Position numbers and translations under genes: made by a program. From contig CAYLMM010000005.1 in the NCBI GenBank assembly GCA_964384825.1, positions 1-64,000 on the forward strand: DNA of 64,000 nt, given 5' to 3'. This document shows, one piece after another, positions 38,508 through 46,110 of the stretch. Source of the stretch: CAYLMM01 sp964384825 (GTDB lineage: Bacteria > Krumholzibacteriota > Krumholzibacteriia > LZORAL124-64-63). Under the pieces are notes generated by a model. The model saw only the letters and a program-made list of their open reading frames with translations. It made no database searches and was not told where the DNA came from. Numbering within the stretch: the first letter of the stretch is position 1; each line of letters opens with the position of its first letter.

Positions 38508-38640
38508 GATAGAATATCAGAGGGAGGGACTCCTCGTCCCCCAGATGAATCCGTCCTCCTGGAGGATGGACAGATCCCGAGCGATCGGGAGCCGGTTTCG
38601 AGAGCGTGTACAGTGCACGTTCGTTACTACGGAGAGGGAA

Positions 38641-38964
38641 ATGAAGAAAGCATTATGTGCCATGACGATGGTCACTCTGGTGCTTCTTCCCGCTTTGGTG
38701 GCGACGCCCGCCTTCGCTTCCCCTGCCGTCCAGGTGATCAACCCGACAACCCAGACGTGCCCGCCGTCGATCGATGACTCCATCGACGGCCCGCAAGAGT
38801 ACGGTCTGGACGGAGATCCGGACGATGCCATCATCGGCAACAAGGGCAAACCCGTCATTAACAACACCAGTGGTGTGGTTTTGCCGCAGGGGATGCTGAT
38901 CAACGAATTGCTGGATTGCCTGTACGGCATGGCAGCCAGCATCGTGCAGGCGGTCGCCTTGTAG
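38641..38964 (+). CDS. Small secreted protein of unknown function
   Basis: The 107-residue protein has a clear signal peptide (MKKALCAMTMVTLVLLPALV, cut near PAFA-SP). The mature 80 residues are acidic (SIDDSIDGPQEYGLDGDPDD) and carry two cysteines, one in TTQTCPPS and one in LLDCLYG. A hydrophobic amphipathic C-terminal helix (LINELLDCLYGMAASIVQAV) ends the protein. No family was recognised. GGAGAGGGAA lies just before the ATG. A UUCG hairpin covers the stop codon, and the TPR-sigma54 activator starts about 100 bp later on the same strand, so the two may share a transcript. It could be an envelope or signalling peptide linked to that regulator. Confidence 0.65.
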   Translation: MKKALCAMTMVTLVLLPALVATPAFASPAVQVINPTTQTCPPSIDDSIDGPQEYGLDGDPDDAIIGNKGKPVINNTSGVVLPQGMLINELLDCLYGMAASIVQAVAL

Positions 38965-38983
38965 AATCCTCTTCGGAGGATTC
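38964..38983 (+). other. UUCG-tetraloop hairpin at the end of the small secreted protein gene
   Basis: A perfect 8-bp stem GAATCCTC / GAGGATTC closes the very stable loop TTCG. It begins at the last base of the stop codon. No T-run follows, so it probably stabilises an mRNA end or reduces read-through rather than fully terminating. Confidence 0.6.
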
Positions 38984-39062
38984 CGGGCTGAAGCTGCGCC
39001 TGGGGCAGAGAACAACAAGCGGATCGTTTTTTTGCCCACCTACTCGCCAGGGGACAAAAACG

Positions 39063-42000
39063 ATGAGTGACAACATCGAAGGCCGCAAACGCAAGGACGC
39101 CGATCGTTCGGTGCCTCGAATTGTGCGTGGCGGCGGGGACCTCGACCGGCTCGAAGAGATCGGGGACCTGCATTTCGAAGCTTCCGCCTTTTCTTCCGCG
39201 CTGGAGTATTACCAGCGTTTGCTGGATGCCGCCCGTTACGATCTCATCGATCCCGCCCGTTCCCTCGGCATTCTGCGCAAGAGCATAGACGCCGCCCTGA
39301 ACCTGGGCGATCATGCCCTGGCCGAGGGCCTGCTGGCCCGCGCCTCCGATTTCGCCGGTCCGGATTCCGACCTCGATTCCGAGGACCGCATGATGCTGCT
39401 GGCCCCGATCATGGGCCGCCGGGCCGGTCTGCTGGCCAATCGCAGTTCCTACGCCAAGGCCCTGCAGCTCGCCAAACACGCCTTCGCGGTGCTGGCCATC
39501 ACCGACGACCACAAGGAAGTGGCCAACCTCCAGGTCACCATGGGCGTCTGCCACCAGCGCCTGGGCCGCCCCGGCAAGGCCGAGGAATTCTACACCGACG
39601 CCCTGGCCACCTTCCGCCGAATCGGCGATGAGCTGGGCACGGCCATCCTCTACAACAACCTCGCCCTGCTGCAGAAGAACAGCTGCCGCTGGGACCGCGC
39701 GCTGCAGCTCCAGGAGAAGGCCGTCGCCGTGGCCCGCCGCCACGGGGCGACCCATCTGCTCTCGCGCCTCTACCTCAACGAGGGCATCATCCTGCGCAAG
39801 ACCGGCCGTCTGGGCGAGGCTCGGGCCAGTCTCGAGAAATGTCTCCGGCTGTCGCGCAGCCTGGGCGACATCGCCCGCCAGACCAAGGCTTCCCTGGCCC
39901 TCGGATATCTCGAACTCGAAGAGGGGCACCAGGCCCGGGCCGAGGAGATGATCATCGCCGGCAAGACGCTGGCCGAAGAGGGCGGCTTCGTTCGCGAGGC
40001 CACCATCGCCGACGAGTATCTCGGCGACATCCTGCTTTCCCGCGGCGAGATCGACAAGGCGCTCTACAATTACCAGCTGGGCCTGCGCAAGACCCAGGTG
40101 ATCGGCAAGGTGACCGATCTCGAGGGCGAACTTCTTCGCCGCAGCGCCGAGGCCTACCGACTGCGCGGCGAGATCGACGAAGCCATCTCCACCGGCCAGG
40201 CGGCTGTCGCGGTCTGCGAATCCTGCGGCGAGGAATACGAACTCGGATTCTGTTTCCGGACCCTGGGCCAGGCCTTCACCGAAGCCGGCGAGTTCTCCGA
40301 GGCCGACCGTTATTTCCGCGATTCGATCGGACAGTTCCGCCAGCAGAATCTCCAGGCCGAGATCAGCCGTTCGGTCCTGGCGTTCCTCGAAGCCCGGCTC
40401 CCGAGCGCCGGCCGGTCCGAACTGCTGCTGCTGCGCCGGTATCTGGTCGAGGCCATCGAACGCCGCGTGTCCGATGACGCTCTGCTGCGCGGCCTCCATC
40501 GCGGTCTGGCCGAGATCCAGCTGCGGCTGGGACAATTCGAAGAGGCGCTGCTGACGGTGGCGGAACTCGATCGTCTCAGCGTTGGCGGTTCCGTCGGCGC
40601 GGAAGAGGACGAGGTCGCCGTTCTGCGCCAGCGCATCGAAAAGCGTCTTGCCGGAGACCTGTCCTCCGCCAAGGAGCATATGGAAGCCATGACCGCGGTT
40701 CCCGGCCTGGTCGAAGGGGAGGAGATCGCGGCCCAGAGCCTGGCGTCCATCCTGAAATCCGGACTGGCCAAGACGGGGGGCGATTCGGGCTTCCTTGCCC
40801 TGCGCCGGGCCGATTCCCGGATCGAAGTGATCGCGGCCGAAGGCGTTTCCGGCGGTTCGGCGGCGTCCTTGGCCGGTTGGTACTCGGACCGCTCCGGACA
40901 TGATGATCCTGTCGCTCCCTTGGTCATGACCCGGATCGAGCCGGACAGCGAATTGGCCGTCGCGATCCCCGCGCTCGCCGATCTGGCGGACAGCTGCGTT
41001 TTCCTGCCCGTGACCCATGAAGGCGTCGATTACGGCGTCCTGTTCCTGGCCAAGCGGAATTCCTCCGGCGCTCGAGCCTCGTTCTCCCGCGCCTCCCTGG
41101 AGTTCCTGACCGCCTATCTCGGCTTCCTGGGCGTTTTCCTCGCCGCGGTGCCCGGTCGCCGTTCGAACGCCTCGCCGATCCCGATCGAGGAACGGGAATG
41201 CTTCGAGAACATCATCACAGGCGACGAGCTGATGCTCGAACTGCTCGGTTTGATCCGCAAGGTCGCACCGAGCGAATTGACCGTCCTGCTGCACGGCGAG
41301 ACGGGCACCGGCAAGGGGCTGCTCGCCTATGCCATCCACGCGCTGAGTTCTCGCAAGGACGACAGGTTCCTGGCGGTCAACTGCGCGGCCATTCCCGAAT
41401 CGCTGCTCGAAAGCGAACTGTTCGGCCATGTCCGGGGCAGCTTCACCGGTGCGGTCGCGGACAAGGCGGGCCTGCTGGTCGAGGCCGAGGGCGGAACCCT
41501 CTTCCTCGATGAGATCGGGAAGATGCCGCTGGCCATGCAGGGCAAGCTCCTGCACTTCCTCGACACCAAGGTCGTCCGCCCGGTGGGATCGAACATCGAA
41601 CGGCGGGTGGATGTCCGCATCATCTGCGCGACCAAGGGCGATCTCCAGGAAATGGCGACCCGCGGCGACTTCCTCGAGGATCTCTACTACCGGCTGCTCG
41701 ATTTCCCGCTGCGCGTGCCGCCCCTGCGCGAGCGTCCCGAGGATATCCGGTTGCTGGTCCAGCACTTCATCGCCCGCTTCGCCGCCGAACTGGGGCGTTC
41801 GGTCCCGGGCTTCACTTCCGCCGTGGCCGCGGCTCTCCAGAATTACCTCTGGCCGGGCAATGTTCGCGAACTCGAGAAGTGTCTGCGCCGCGCCATCGTA
41901 CTGTCGCAGGACGACGACATGCTCCGGCTCTCCCATCTGCCCGCCGAGATCGCGGGCGTCGGAGTCGAGAGCGGCGACCCGGCCCGCGTCGCGCCGTTGC

Positions 42001-42149
42001 GGGAAACCCTCAGCGCTGTCGAAAGCCGCGAGATAGCTGCGGCTTTGCGCGCGTCGGGCGGCAACAAGTCCGAAGCCGGACGCATGCTCGGCATCAGCTA
42101 CCCCAGCCTGCTCAGAAAGATCCGCCTCTACGGGATCACTTCCGACTGA
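39063..42149 (+). CDS. TPR-GAF-AAA+(sigma54)-Fis transcriptional activator
   Basis: The 1028-residue protein starts with about 500 residues of TPR helices (EIGDLHFEASAFSSALEYY, VCHQRLGRPGKAEEFYTDA, YNNLALLQKNSCRWDRALQL, LGYLELEEGHQARAEEMI, TLGQAFTEAGEFSEADRYF). A GAF-like sensor follows at about 555-700 (FLALRRADSRIEVIAAEG, DSCVFLPVTHEGVDYGVLFL). The sigma54 ATPase has Walker A GETGTGKG near 745, loop GSFTGA at about 792, Walker B GGTLFLDEIGKM and YLWPGNVRELEKC. The Fis helix-turn-helix is NKSEAGRMLGISYPSLLRKI. There is no receiver domain, so control is probably by a ligand or partner protein of the TPR/GAF part. ATG 39063 has AGGGGA 8 bases upstream. Confidence 0.92.
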   Translation: MSDNIEGRKRKDADRSVPRIVRGGGDLDRLEEIGDLHFEASAFSSALEYYQRLLDAARYDLIDPARSLGILRKSIDAALNLGDHALAEGLLARASDFAGPDSDLDSEDRMMLLAPIMGRRAGLLANRSSYAKALQLAKHAFAVLAITDDHKEVANLQVTMGVCHQRLGRPGKAEEFYTDALATFRRIGDELGTAILYNNLALLQKNSCRWDRALQLQEKAVAVARRHGATHLLSRLYLNEGIILRKTGRLGEARASLEKCLRLSRSLGDIARQTKASLALGYLELEEGHQARAEEMIIAGKTLAEEGGFVREATIADEYLGDILLSRGEIDKALYNYQLGLRKTQVIGKVTDLEGELLRRSAEAYRLRGEIDEAISTGQAAVAVCESCGEEYELGFCFRTLGQAFTEAGEFSEADRYFRDSIGQFRQQNLQAEISRSVLAFLEARLPSAGRSELLLLRRYLVEAIERRVSDDALLRGLHRGLAEIQLRLGQFEEALLTVAELDRLSVGGSVGAEEDEVAVLRQRIEKRLAGDLSSAKEHMEAMTAVPGLVEGEEIAAQSLASILKSGLAKTGGDSGFLALRRADSRIEVIAAEGVSGGSAASLAGWYSDRSGHDDPVAPLVMTRIEPDSELAVAIPALADLADSCVFLPVTHEGVDYGVLFLAKRNSSGARASFSRASLEFLTAYLGFLGVFLAAVPGRRSNASPIPIEERECFENIITGDELMLELLGLIRKVAPSELTVLLHGETGTGKGLLAYAIHALSSRKDDRFLAVNCAAIPESLLESELFGHVRGSFTGAVADKAGLLVEAEGGTLFLDEIGKMPLAMQGKLLHFLDTKVVRPVGSNIERRVDVRIICATKGDLQEMATRGDFLEDLYYRLLDFPLRVPPLRERPEDIRLLVQHFIARFAAELGRSVPGFTSAVAAALQNYLWPGNVRELEKCLRRAIVLSQDDDMLRLSHLPAEIAGVGVESGDPARVAPLRETLSAVESREIAAALRASGGNKSEAGRMLGISYPSLLRKIRLYGITSD

Positions 42150-42360
42150 TCCATTGCTCCTTTTTTGATTATCCCCGCCAGGACTGTAAAATTTTTTAAT
42201 AATCCAACTTGTTGCATACCAGGGCTTTACGTTTTTCACCCCCGGAGCTGTAAATGATTGTGATAATTTACGCGATTCCGCTTGCCGGCGACGATGCCGC
42301 CTTGCTATGTAACTCGTTGTCAGAAAGCAAGTTGCAATTATGTTAATAGTCTTCTGCTTC

Positions 42361-42376
42361 TGGTACGGCACCTGCT
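42361..42376 (+). promoter_or_regulatory. Sigma54-type (-24/-12) promoter
   Basis: TGGTACGGCACCTGCT fits the consensus TGGCACG-N4-TTGC(A/T) with one mismatch in each box and the correct GG-to-GC spacing. It lies about 210 bp downstream of the sigma54-dependent activator gene and points away from it. The predicted start is near 42386. Confidence 0.6.
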
Positions 42377-42400
42377 GTAATCGAACCAGGAAGGGACCAG

Positions 42401-42484
42401 TTGCAGGGAACTTCTGGTTCTGGACAGGTTGCTGGGAATTTCGGGAATCCAGGAGGTGAATCGGGTTCGTTCTCCATGTGCTGA
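42401..42484 (+). CDS. Possible 27-residue Gly/Ser-rich peptide
   Basis: A TTG at 42401 follows AGGAAGGGA (42388-42396) and opens 27 codons (MQGTSGSGQVAGNF, then GNPGGESGSFSMC) ending in Cys before TGA. It sits just after the sigma54 promoter. Support is only the ribosome site and position; the same frame is open for a few codons upstream, so this may be chance or a remnant. Confidence 0.22.
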   Translation: MQGTSGSGQVAGNFGNPGGESGSFSMC

Positions 42485-42614
42485 CCGGCTGAGTGGAGAT
42501 GTTTCATCGAGTAGTATCCGCAGCGCGGTGGTCGAGAGGTGGGGTCCCGGTCATCGATGACAGTGGATGTGGAAACAATGAATCCGATTCGCGTTCTCCC
42601 TCTTAGAGGGTCCT

Positions 42615-42740
42615 GAAATTCCCAGCCCCGACACACCGAGATCTTCTGGAAAGAGCCTTTCCGTTCTTGAAATGGCGAGATTCAAGAACGGTCCAGCCAT
42701 TGCGGGGCGGGCTCTTTCCTTCTTTTCCCCCTGGAATTTC
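42615..42740. repeat. Three nested inverted repeats (structured RNA or terminator-like element)
   Basis: The outermost arms are GAAATTCCCAG (42615-42625) and CTGGAATTTC (42731-42740), pairing with one bulge. Inside lie AAAGAGCC (42650-42657) and GGCTCTTT (42710-42717), perfect. Innermost are CCGTTCTTGAA (42661-42671) and TTCAAGAACGG (42681-42691), a perfect 11-bp stem with a 9-nt loop. TCCTTCTTTTCC follows the second pair. No transposon or REP family was recognised. Confidence 0.65.
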
Positions 42741-42832
42741 CTCTTCGTTTTTCAGCGTCCCCTTCTGGGGAACGGGTTGCCCAATGGGGGACACAATCCG
42801 CTTTGCGGGAGACGTGTCAGGTGGGCTCCGTG

Positions 42833-42861
42833 TTGCGACCCATCCAACCCTGGTGTATTAT
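42833..42861 (+). promoter_or_regulatory. Sigma-70 promoter of the FN3 lipoprotein operon
   Basis: TTGCGA (42833-42838), a 17-bp spacer and TATTAT (42856-42861), leaving a leader of about 130 nt before the ATG at 43001. Confidence 0.65.
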
Positions 42862-43000
42862 TAATGCATTGAAAAATAATCTCTTACAGCTCAGTCTGGC
42901 TGGATTCCCCTGCGCGGCGTACTCTCGGGGATGAACGGCACGGACCATGCGTAATGGTAATCGGGCAAACAAGAGCACGCTTCAGACAGGAGTTTCTGGC

Positions 43001-44002
43001 ATGAAGAACACACGCGGACACGATTGTCACGAAGTGGTGCCGCGGACGCACGCGGGATCCGGAATCCTGCATCACCCCTCGATTCCGGGTCCCCGCGCCG
43101 TCTGGCTGTTGCTCGGTCTGCTGGTTCTGGTCGCTCCGCTGCTTCTGGTGGGCGGGTGCGACGATGACGAAGTCGTCGCCGTCCCTGTCGATCAGACTCC
43201 GCCGCCGGTGCCCACGGGCATCTTCTCGGTGACCGGAGACGGCTTTGTGACCGTCTACTGGAACGATATCTACGACGAGGATCTGGCCGGCTACGACGTC
43301 TACCGCTACCAGGGCGACGACCCGGTCGGCGGAGCCTACAACTACATCGGTTCGGTAGCCTGGGACGAGAATTTCGATTCCGAATCCCTGCTGCACTGGT
43401 TCGACGACCTGAACGTCGTGAATGGGGAGACCTACTATTACGCCGTGCTGGCCTATGATTATGCAGGCAACGAGAGCTATCTCAGTTTCGAGACCATCGT
43501 CGATACCCCGCGGCCGGCAGGCTACGATCTGGTCGTATTCGACCGCGCCGCTTCGCCGATCCGGTCGGGTGTCGATTTCTACGATTTCGATATGATGATC
43601 GGCGCCGAAGCTGTTCCCTACGACGCCGTGGACGCCGATGTCTATGTGACCTTCAGCGATGGCGTGCCTTTCGTGGAAGCGGCCCGGGAAGGGATCCTGC
43701 TGCAGGATTACGGCACCGTGCTGCTGGACTGGGCGGACTACGCGCCCGCGGACGGGTATTCCGCCACGGGCCGGCTTGAACTGATCACCGGGCACGCCTA
43801 CATCGTGCGGATCGTCGAGGAATACGAGATCGGCGGGACGCCGATCCAGGAATTGCATTACGCCAAATTCGGCGTCACCGCCATCGGTGCGGACGCCGTG
43901 ACGATCGACTGGGCCTACCAGGTCGATCGTGAAAATCCGGAGCTGGGCGCGCCCGACGGGCCGCCCGCGGCCGGAGGCGGAGCCGCCGTCGTGCGGTTCT
44001 GA
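43001..44002 (+). CDS. Lipoprotein with fibronectin type III-like domain
   Basis: The 333-residue protein has a long N-region, a hydrophobic segment (WLLLGLLVLVAPLLLVGG) and a lipobox ending at Cys53 (LVGGC). An FN3-like domain follows at about 70-165 (PVPTGIFSVTGDGFVTVYWN, GYDVYRYQGDD, YYYAVLAYDYAGNES). The C-terminal half (about 175-310) is beta-rich and unrecognised. AGGAG lies 8 bases before ATG 43001; an upstream in-frame ATG at 42947 lacks a ribosome site. It probably binds other surface proteins or glycans. The DUF4384 gene follows after 41 bp. Confidence 0.7.
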   Translation: MKNTRGHDCHEVVPRTHAGSGILHHPSIPGPRAVWLLLGLLVLVAPLLLVGGCDDDEVVAVPVDQTPPPVPTGIFSVTGDGFVTVYWNDIYDEDLAGYDVYRYQGDDPVGGAYNYIGSVAWDENFDSESLLHWFDDLNVVNGETYYYAVLAYDYAGNESYLSFETIVDTPRPAGYDLVVFDRAASPIRSGVDFYDFDMMIGAEAVPYDAVDADVYVTFSDGVPFVEAAREGILLQDYGTVLLDWADYAPADGYSATGRLELITGHAYIVRIVEEYEIGGTPIQELHYAKFGVTAIGADAVTIDWAYQVDRENPELGAPDGPPAAGGGAAVVRF

Positions 44003-44043
44003 TAAAACCGGACGGATTATCCGTCCATGCCGGGAGGATGACC

Positions 44044-45801
44044 ATGGGACGCAAGGAGAAACGATACGATCGCTGCGAGCGGCGGAACTGCCGGGTTCTG
44101 CGGGCGGTGGTCCGTTCCGCCCTGCTCCTGTCGGCGATGGCCTTGCTGCTGACCGTGCCCGGAGCCGGCCTCGCCGCCGAGCGGGAGCAGTGGACGGATT
44201 ACGACGCCCAGCCGTTGCGCGTGAACATCTGGCACGACCGCGACGAGGGCGACGTCTATCGGCGCGGCGAATCGGTTCGGGTCCACTTCGAGACCAAGCA
44301 GGACGCCTACGCGGTCGTCTATCGCATCGACGCCTCCGGCGAGGTGACGGTTCTCTGGCCGCGCAGCCGCATGGATGACGGATTCGTGTTCGGCGGGCAC
44401 GTGTACAACCTGCCGTCGCCGGGCGCGCCGCGCATCAAGGTCGGGGCGGAGGACGGCATCGAATACATCGAGGCCGTGGTCTCGCTCTATCCCTTCGATC
44501 TGCGCGGTCTGGATCTCGATTTCCATCATGAGCGCGAGGATGTTTCCCGGGCGTTCTTCGTTGCGGGAGATCCCTTCCTGGCCATGAACGAGATCAACCA
44601 CGAGATCACCGGGCTCGAGGATCCCGCGGACTTCGTGGTCACCAACTACACCAACTACTACGTCGGGCGCGAGGTGGCGCATCCGCGTTACATGTGCAGC
44701 CAGTGCCACGATGACGACGTGCGGTACGAACCCTACCGCGACACCTGCTCCATCGAGATCCACTACGATTACGGCTGGTACAACGACTGGTACGGCCGCT
44801 ACGGGTACTATCCGGTCTATTACTATCCGGCCTACTACTACGTCGATCCCTGGACATGGAGCCCGTGGGTGAACTACTGGTACCGTCCGTGGTACCGCTG
44901 GCCCGGCGGTTTCGCCTACAGCTGGGGCTGGGATTGCTACGTCTGGAACTACTCGCCCTACTGGCGGGGGGATTCCTGGGTTCGCTACAAGGCGGGCAAC
45001 CGTCGCTACCGGCCTCTGGACAAGGGCGTCCGCTACAAGAGCCTGGCCGACGGCACTCCCTTCAATAATCCGAAAGGATTGGTCAAGACGGGTCGTCCGA
45101 CGGCCGACATGGAATCGACGCTGCGGACCAAGACGATCGTCGCGCGTCCCGGGTCGAAGCCGGGCGGGGACGTGGCCAAGTCTCCGACCGCGGACAGGAA
45201 GATCTACAAGAACGTGGCCGCGCGCGATCGCGCGCCCGCCGTCATCGACAGGAGCGCCGCGCAGAAGTCCAAGGCCGGGCTGCGGATTCCCGGCGGTAGC
45301 CGCAGCAGCACCATCTCCACCGGCAAGGGCGCCCGGACGTTGTCCGGGAGCCGCGCGACCTCGTCGAGCCGGGTGAAATCGGTACCGCAGAGCGGGGCGT
45401 CCGGGAGTTCCGGGGACAAGGTCCTGAAATCCCGTTCCGGCGGGGCCGCGAAGTCCAGCGGGACGGTGCGCAAATCGGTCGTGCCGCTGGAGAAGGGCTC
45501 GCGCGTCTGGAAGGGGCGCGGGGATACCGCCAAGTCTTCCGGCAAGGCGCAGGATTCCGCGGTCAGGAACCGGAACACCTCGGGCAAGTCGGGAACCGGC
45601 GGATCGTCCATCAGGGAATCCGGATCGAACCCGCAGCGCGAGCCGCGCAAGTCGCCCACGGTGAAGCCGGTGCCGCGCGGGGGATCTTCGCCGGTCAAGC
45701 GGCCCGCGCCGGTCAAGAGGTCGTCGCCGCGCAGCGGCAACCAGTCGAACGGCAAGTCCGGCGGCTCGACGACCAAGAACACCGGCGGCGGCCGGCGATG
45801 A
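44044..45801 (+). CDS. Exported DUF4384 protein with CxxCH motif, Tyr/Trp-rich and Lys/Ser-rich parts
   Basis: The 585-residue protein has a signal peptide (about 22-46, ending AGLAAE). A DUF4384 domain follows at about 55-190 (LRVNIWHDRDEGDVYRRGE, HFETKQDAYAVVYRIDASGE, VTVLWPRS). Next comes CSQCH at 218-222, which has the form of a c-type heme site. Residues 240-315 are dominated by Tyr and Trp (for example YYPVYYYPAYYYVDPW). The last 270 residues are low complexity, rich in Lys, Ser, Gly and Arg. DUF4384 domains occur in surface and envelope-stress proteins of unknown role. ATG 44044 was chosen because GGGAGG lies 6 bases upstream. It is probably co-transcribed with the FN3 lipoprotein. Confidence 0.7.
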   Translation: MGRKEKRYDRCERRNCRVLRAVVRSALLLSAMALLLTVPGAGLAAEREQWTDYDAQPLRVNIWHDRDEGDVYRRGESVRVHFETKQDAYAVVYRIDASGEVTVLWPRSRMDDGFVFGGHVYNLPSPGAPRIKVGAEDGIEYIEAVVSLYPFDLRGLDLDFHHEREDVSRAFFVAGDPFLAMNEINHEITGLEDPADFVVTNYTNYYVGREVAHPRYMCSQCHDDDVRYEPYRDTCSIEIHYDYGWYNDWYGRYGYYPVYYYPAYYYVDPWTWSPWVNYWYRPWYRWPGGFAYSWGWDCYVWNYSPYWRGDSWVRYKAGNRRYRPLDKGVRYKSLADGTPFNNPKGLVKTGRPTADMESTLRTKTIVARPGSKPGGDVAKSPTADRKIYKNVAARDRAPAVIDRSAAQKSKAGLRIPGGSRSSTISTGKGARTLSGSRATSSSRVKSVPQSGASGSSGDKVLKSRSGGAAKSSGTVRKSVVPLEKGSRVWKGRGDTAKSSGKAQDSAVRNRNTSGKSGTGGSSIRESGSNPQREPRKSPTVKPVPRGGSSPVKRPAPVKRSSPRSGNQSNGKSGGSTTKNTGGGRR

Positions 45802-46028
45802 GACCGGTTGTTGTTGCCGGTTGCCGATCGGCATGATCTTATTCATCTGGCGGGACGGGAACGCGCCCGGATCCTTGAAGAGGTTGGCACCCGAGAGGGA
45901 ACGGAACGGCGCCCGACCCGCCAGGAGTTTTCCAGTGGAACGCGGTGGGGCTGGAGCAGAAGGATTGCCGATCAGGGGCGGCAATGACGATGCTTCGGTC
46001 CCACCGGTGTTTATGGGCGCCTGATAAA

Positions 46029-46057
46029 TTGACGCCTGCATGGACGCTCTCTATAAT
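46029..46057 (+). promoter_or_regulatory. Sigma-70 promoter of the M6-like protein gene
   Basis: TTGACG (46029-46034), a 17-bp spacer and a perfect TATAAT (46052-46057), about 55 bp before the start. The rest of the 45802-46110 spacer shows nothing recognisable. Confidence 0.8.
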
Positions 46058-46110
46058 GCGCTGCGTTCCCCATCATCAGCATCCGGATTTCCGGGAAAGG
46101 CCCGCACTCA

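Larger units (their letters stand above)
42150..43000. other. 850-bp intergenic region, AT-richer and highly structured
   Basis: This is the longest non-coding stretch in the window. From left to right it holds a small inverted repeat GGATCA/TGATCC at the end of the activator gene followed by TTTTTT, an AT-rich patch (42180-42350), a sigma54-type promoter (42361), and an inverted repeat GAACCAG (42383-42389) / CTGGTTC (42414-42420). A possible 27-codon frame follows, then nested inverted repeats (42615-42740), further GTCCCC/GGGGAC arms (near 42757-42791), a CCGC-TTT-GCGG hairpin and a sigma-70 promoter (42833). Longer open frames on either strand lack ribosome sites and recognisable composition. 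Confidence 0.6.

Noticed and set aside
38517..42371. A 1284-codon open frame on the minus strand
   Set aside because: It lies fully antisense to the TPR-sigma54 activator, has no family-like motifs, and its composition (Gln/Gly/Asp/Ala-rich) is the usual mirror of GC-rich coding DNA.
42343..42864. Three open frames of 63-97 codons in the large spacer, on both strands
   Set aside because: None has a ribosome site or recognisable composition, and they overlap the inverted-repeat element.
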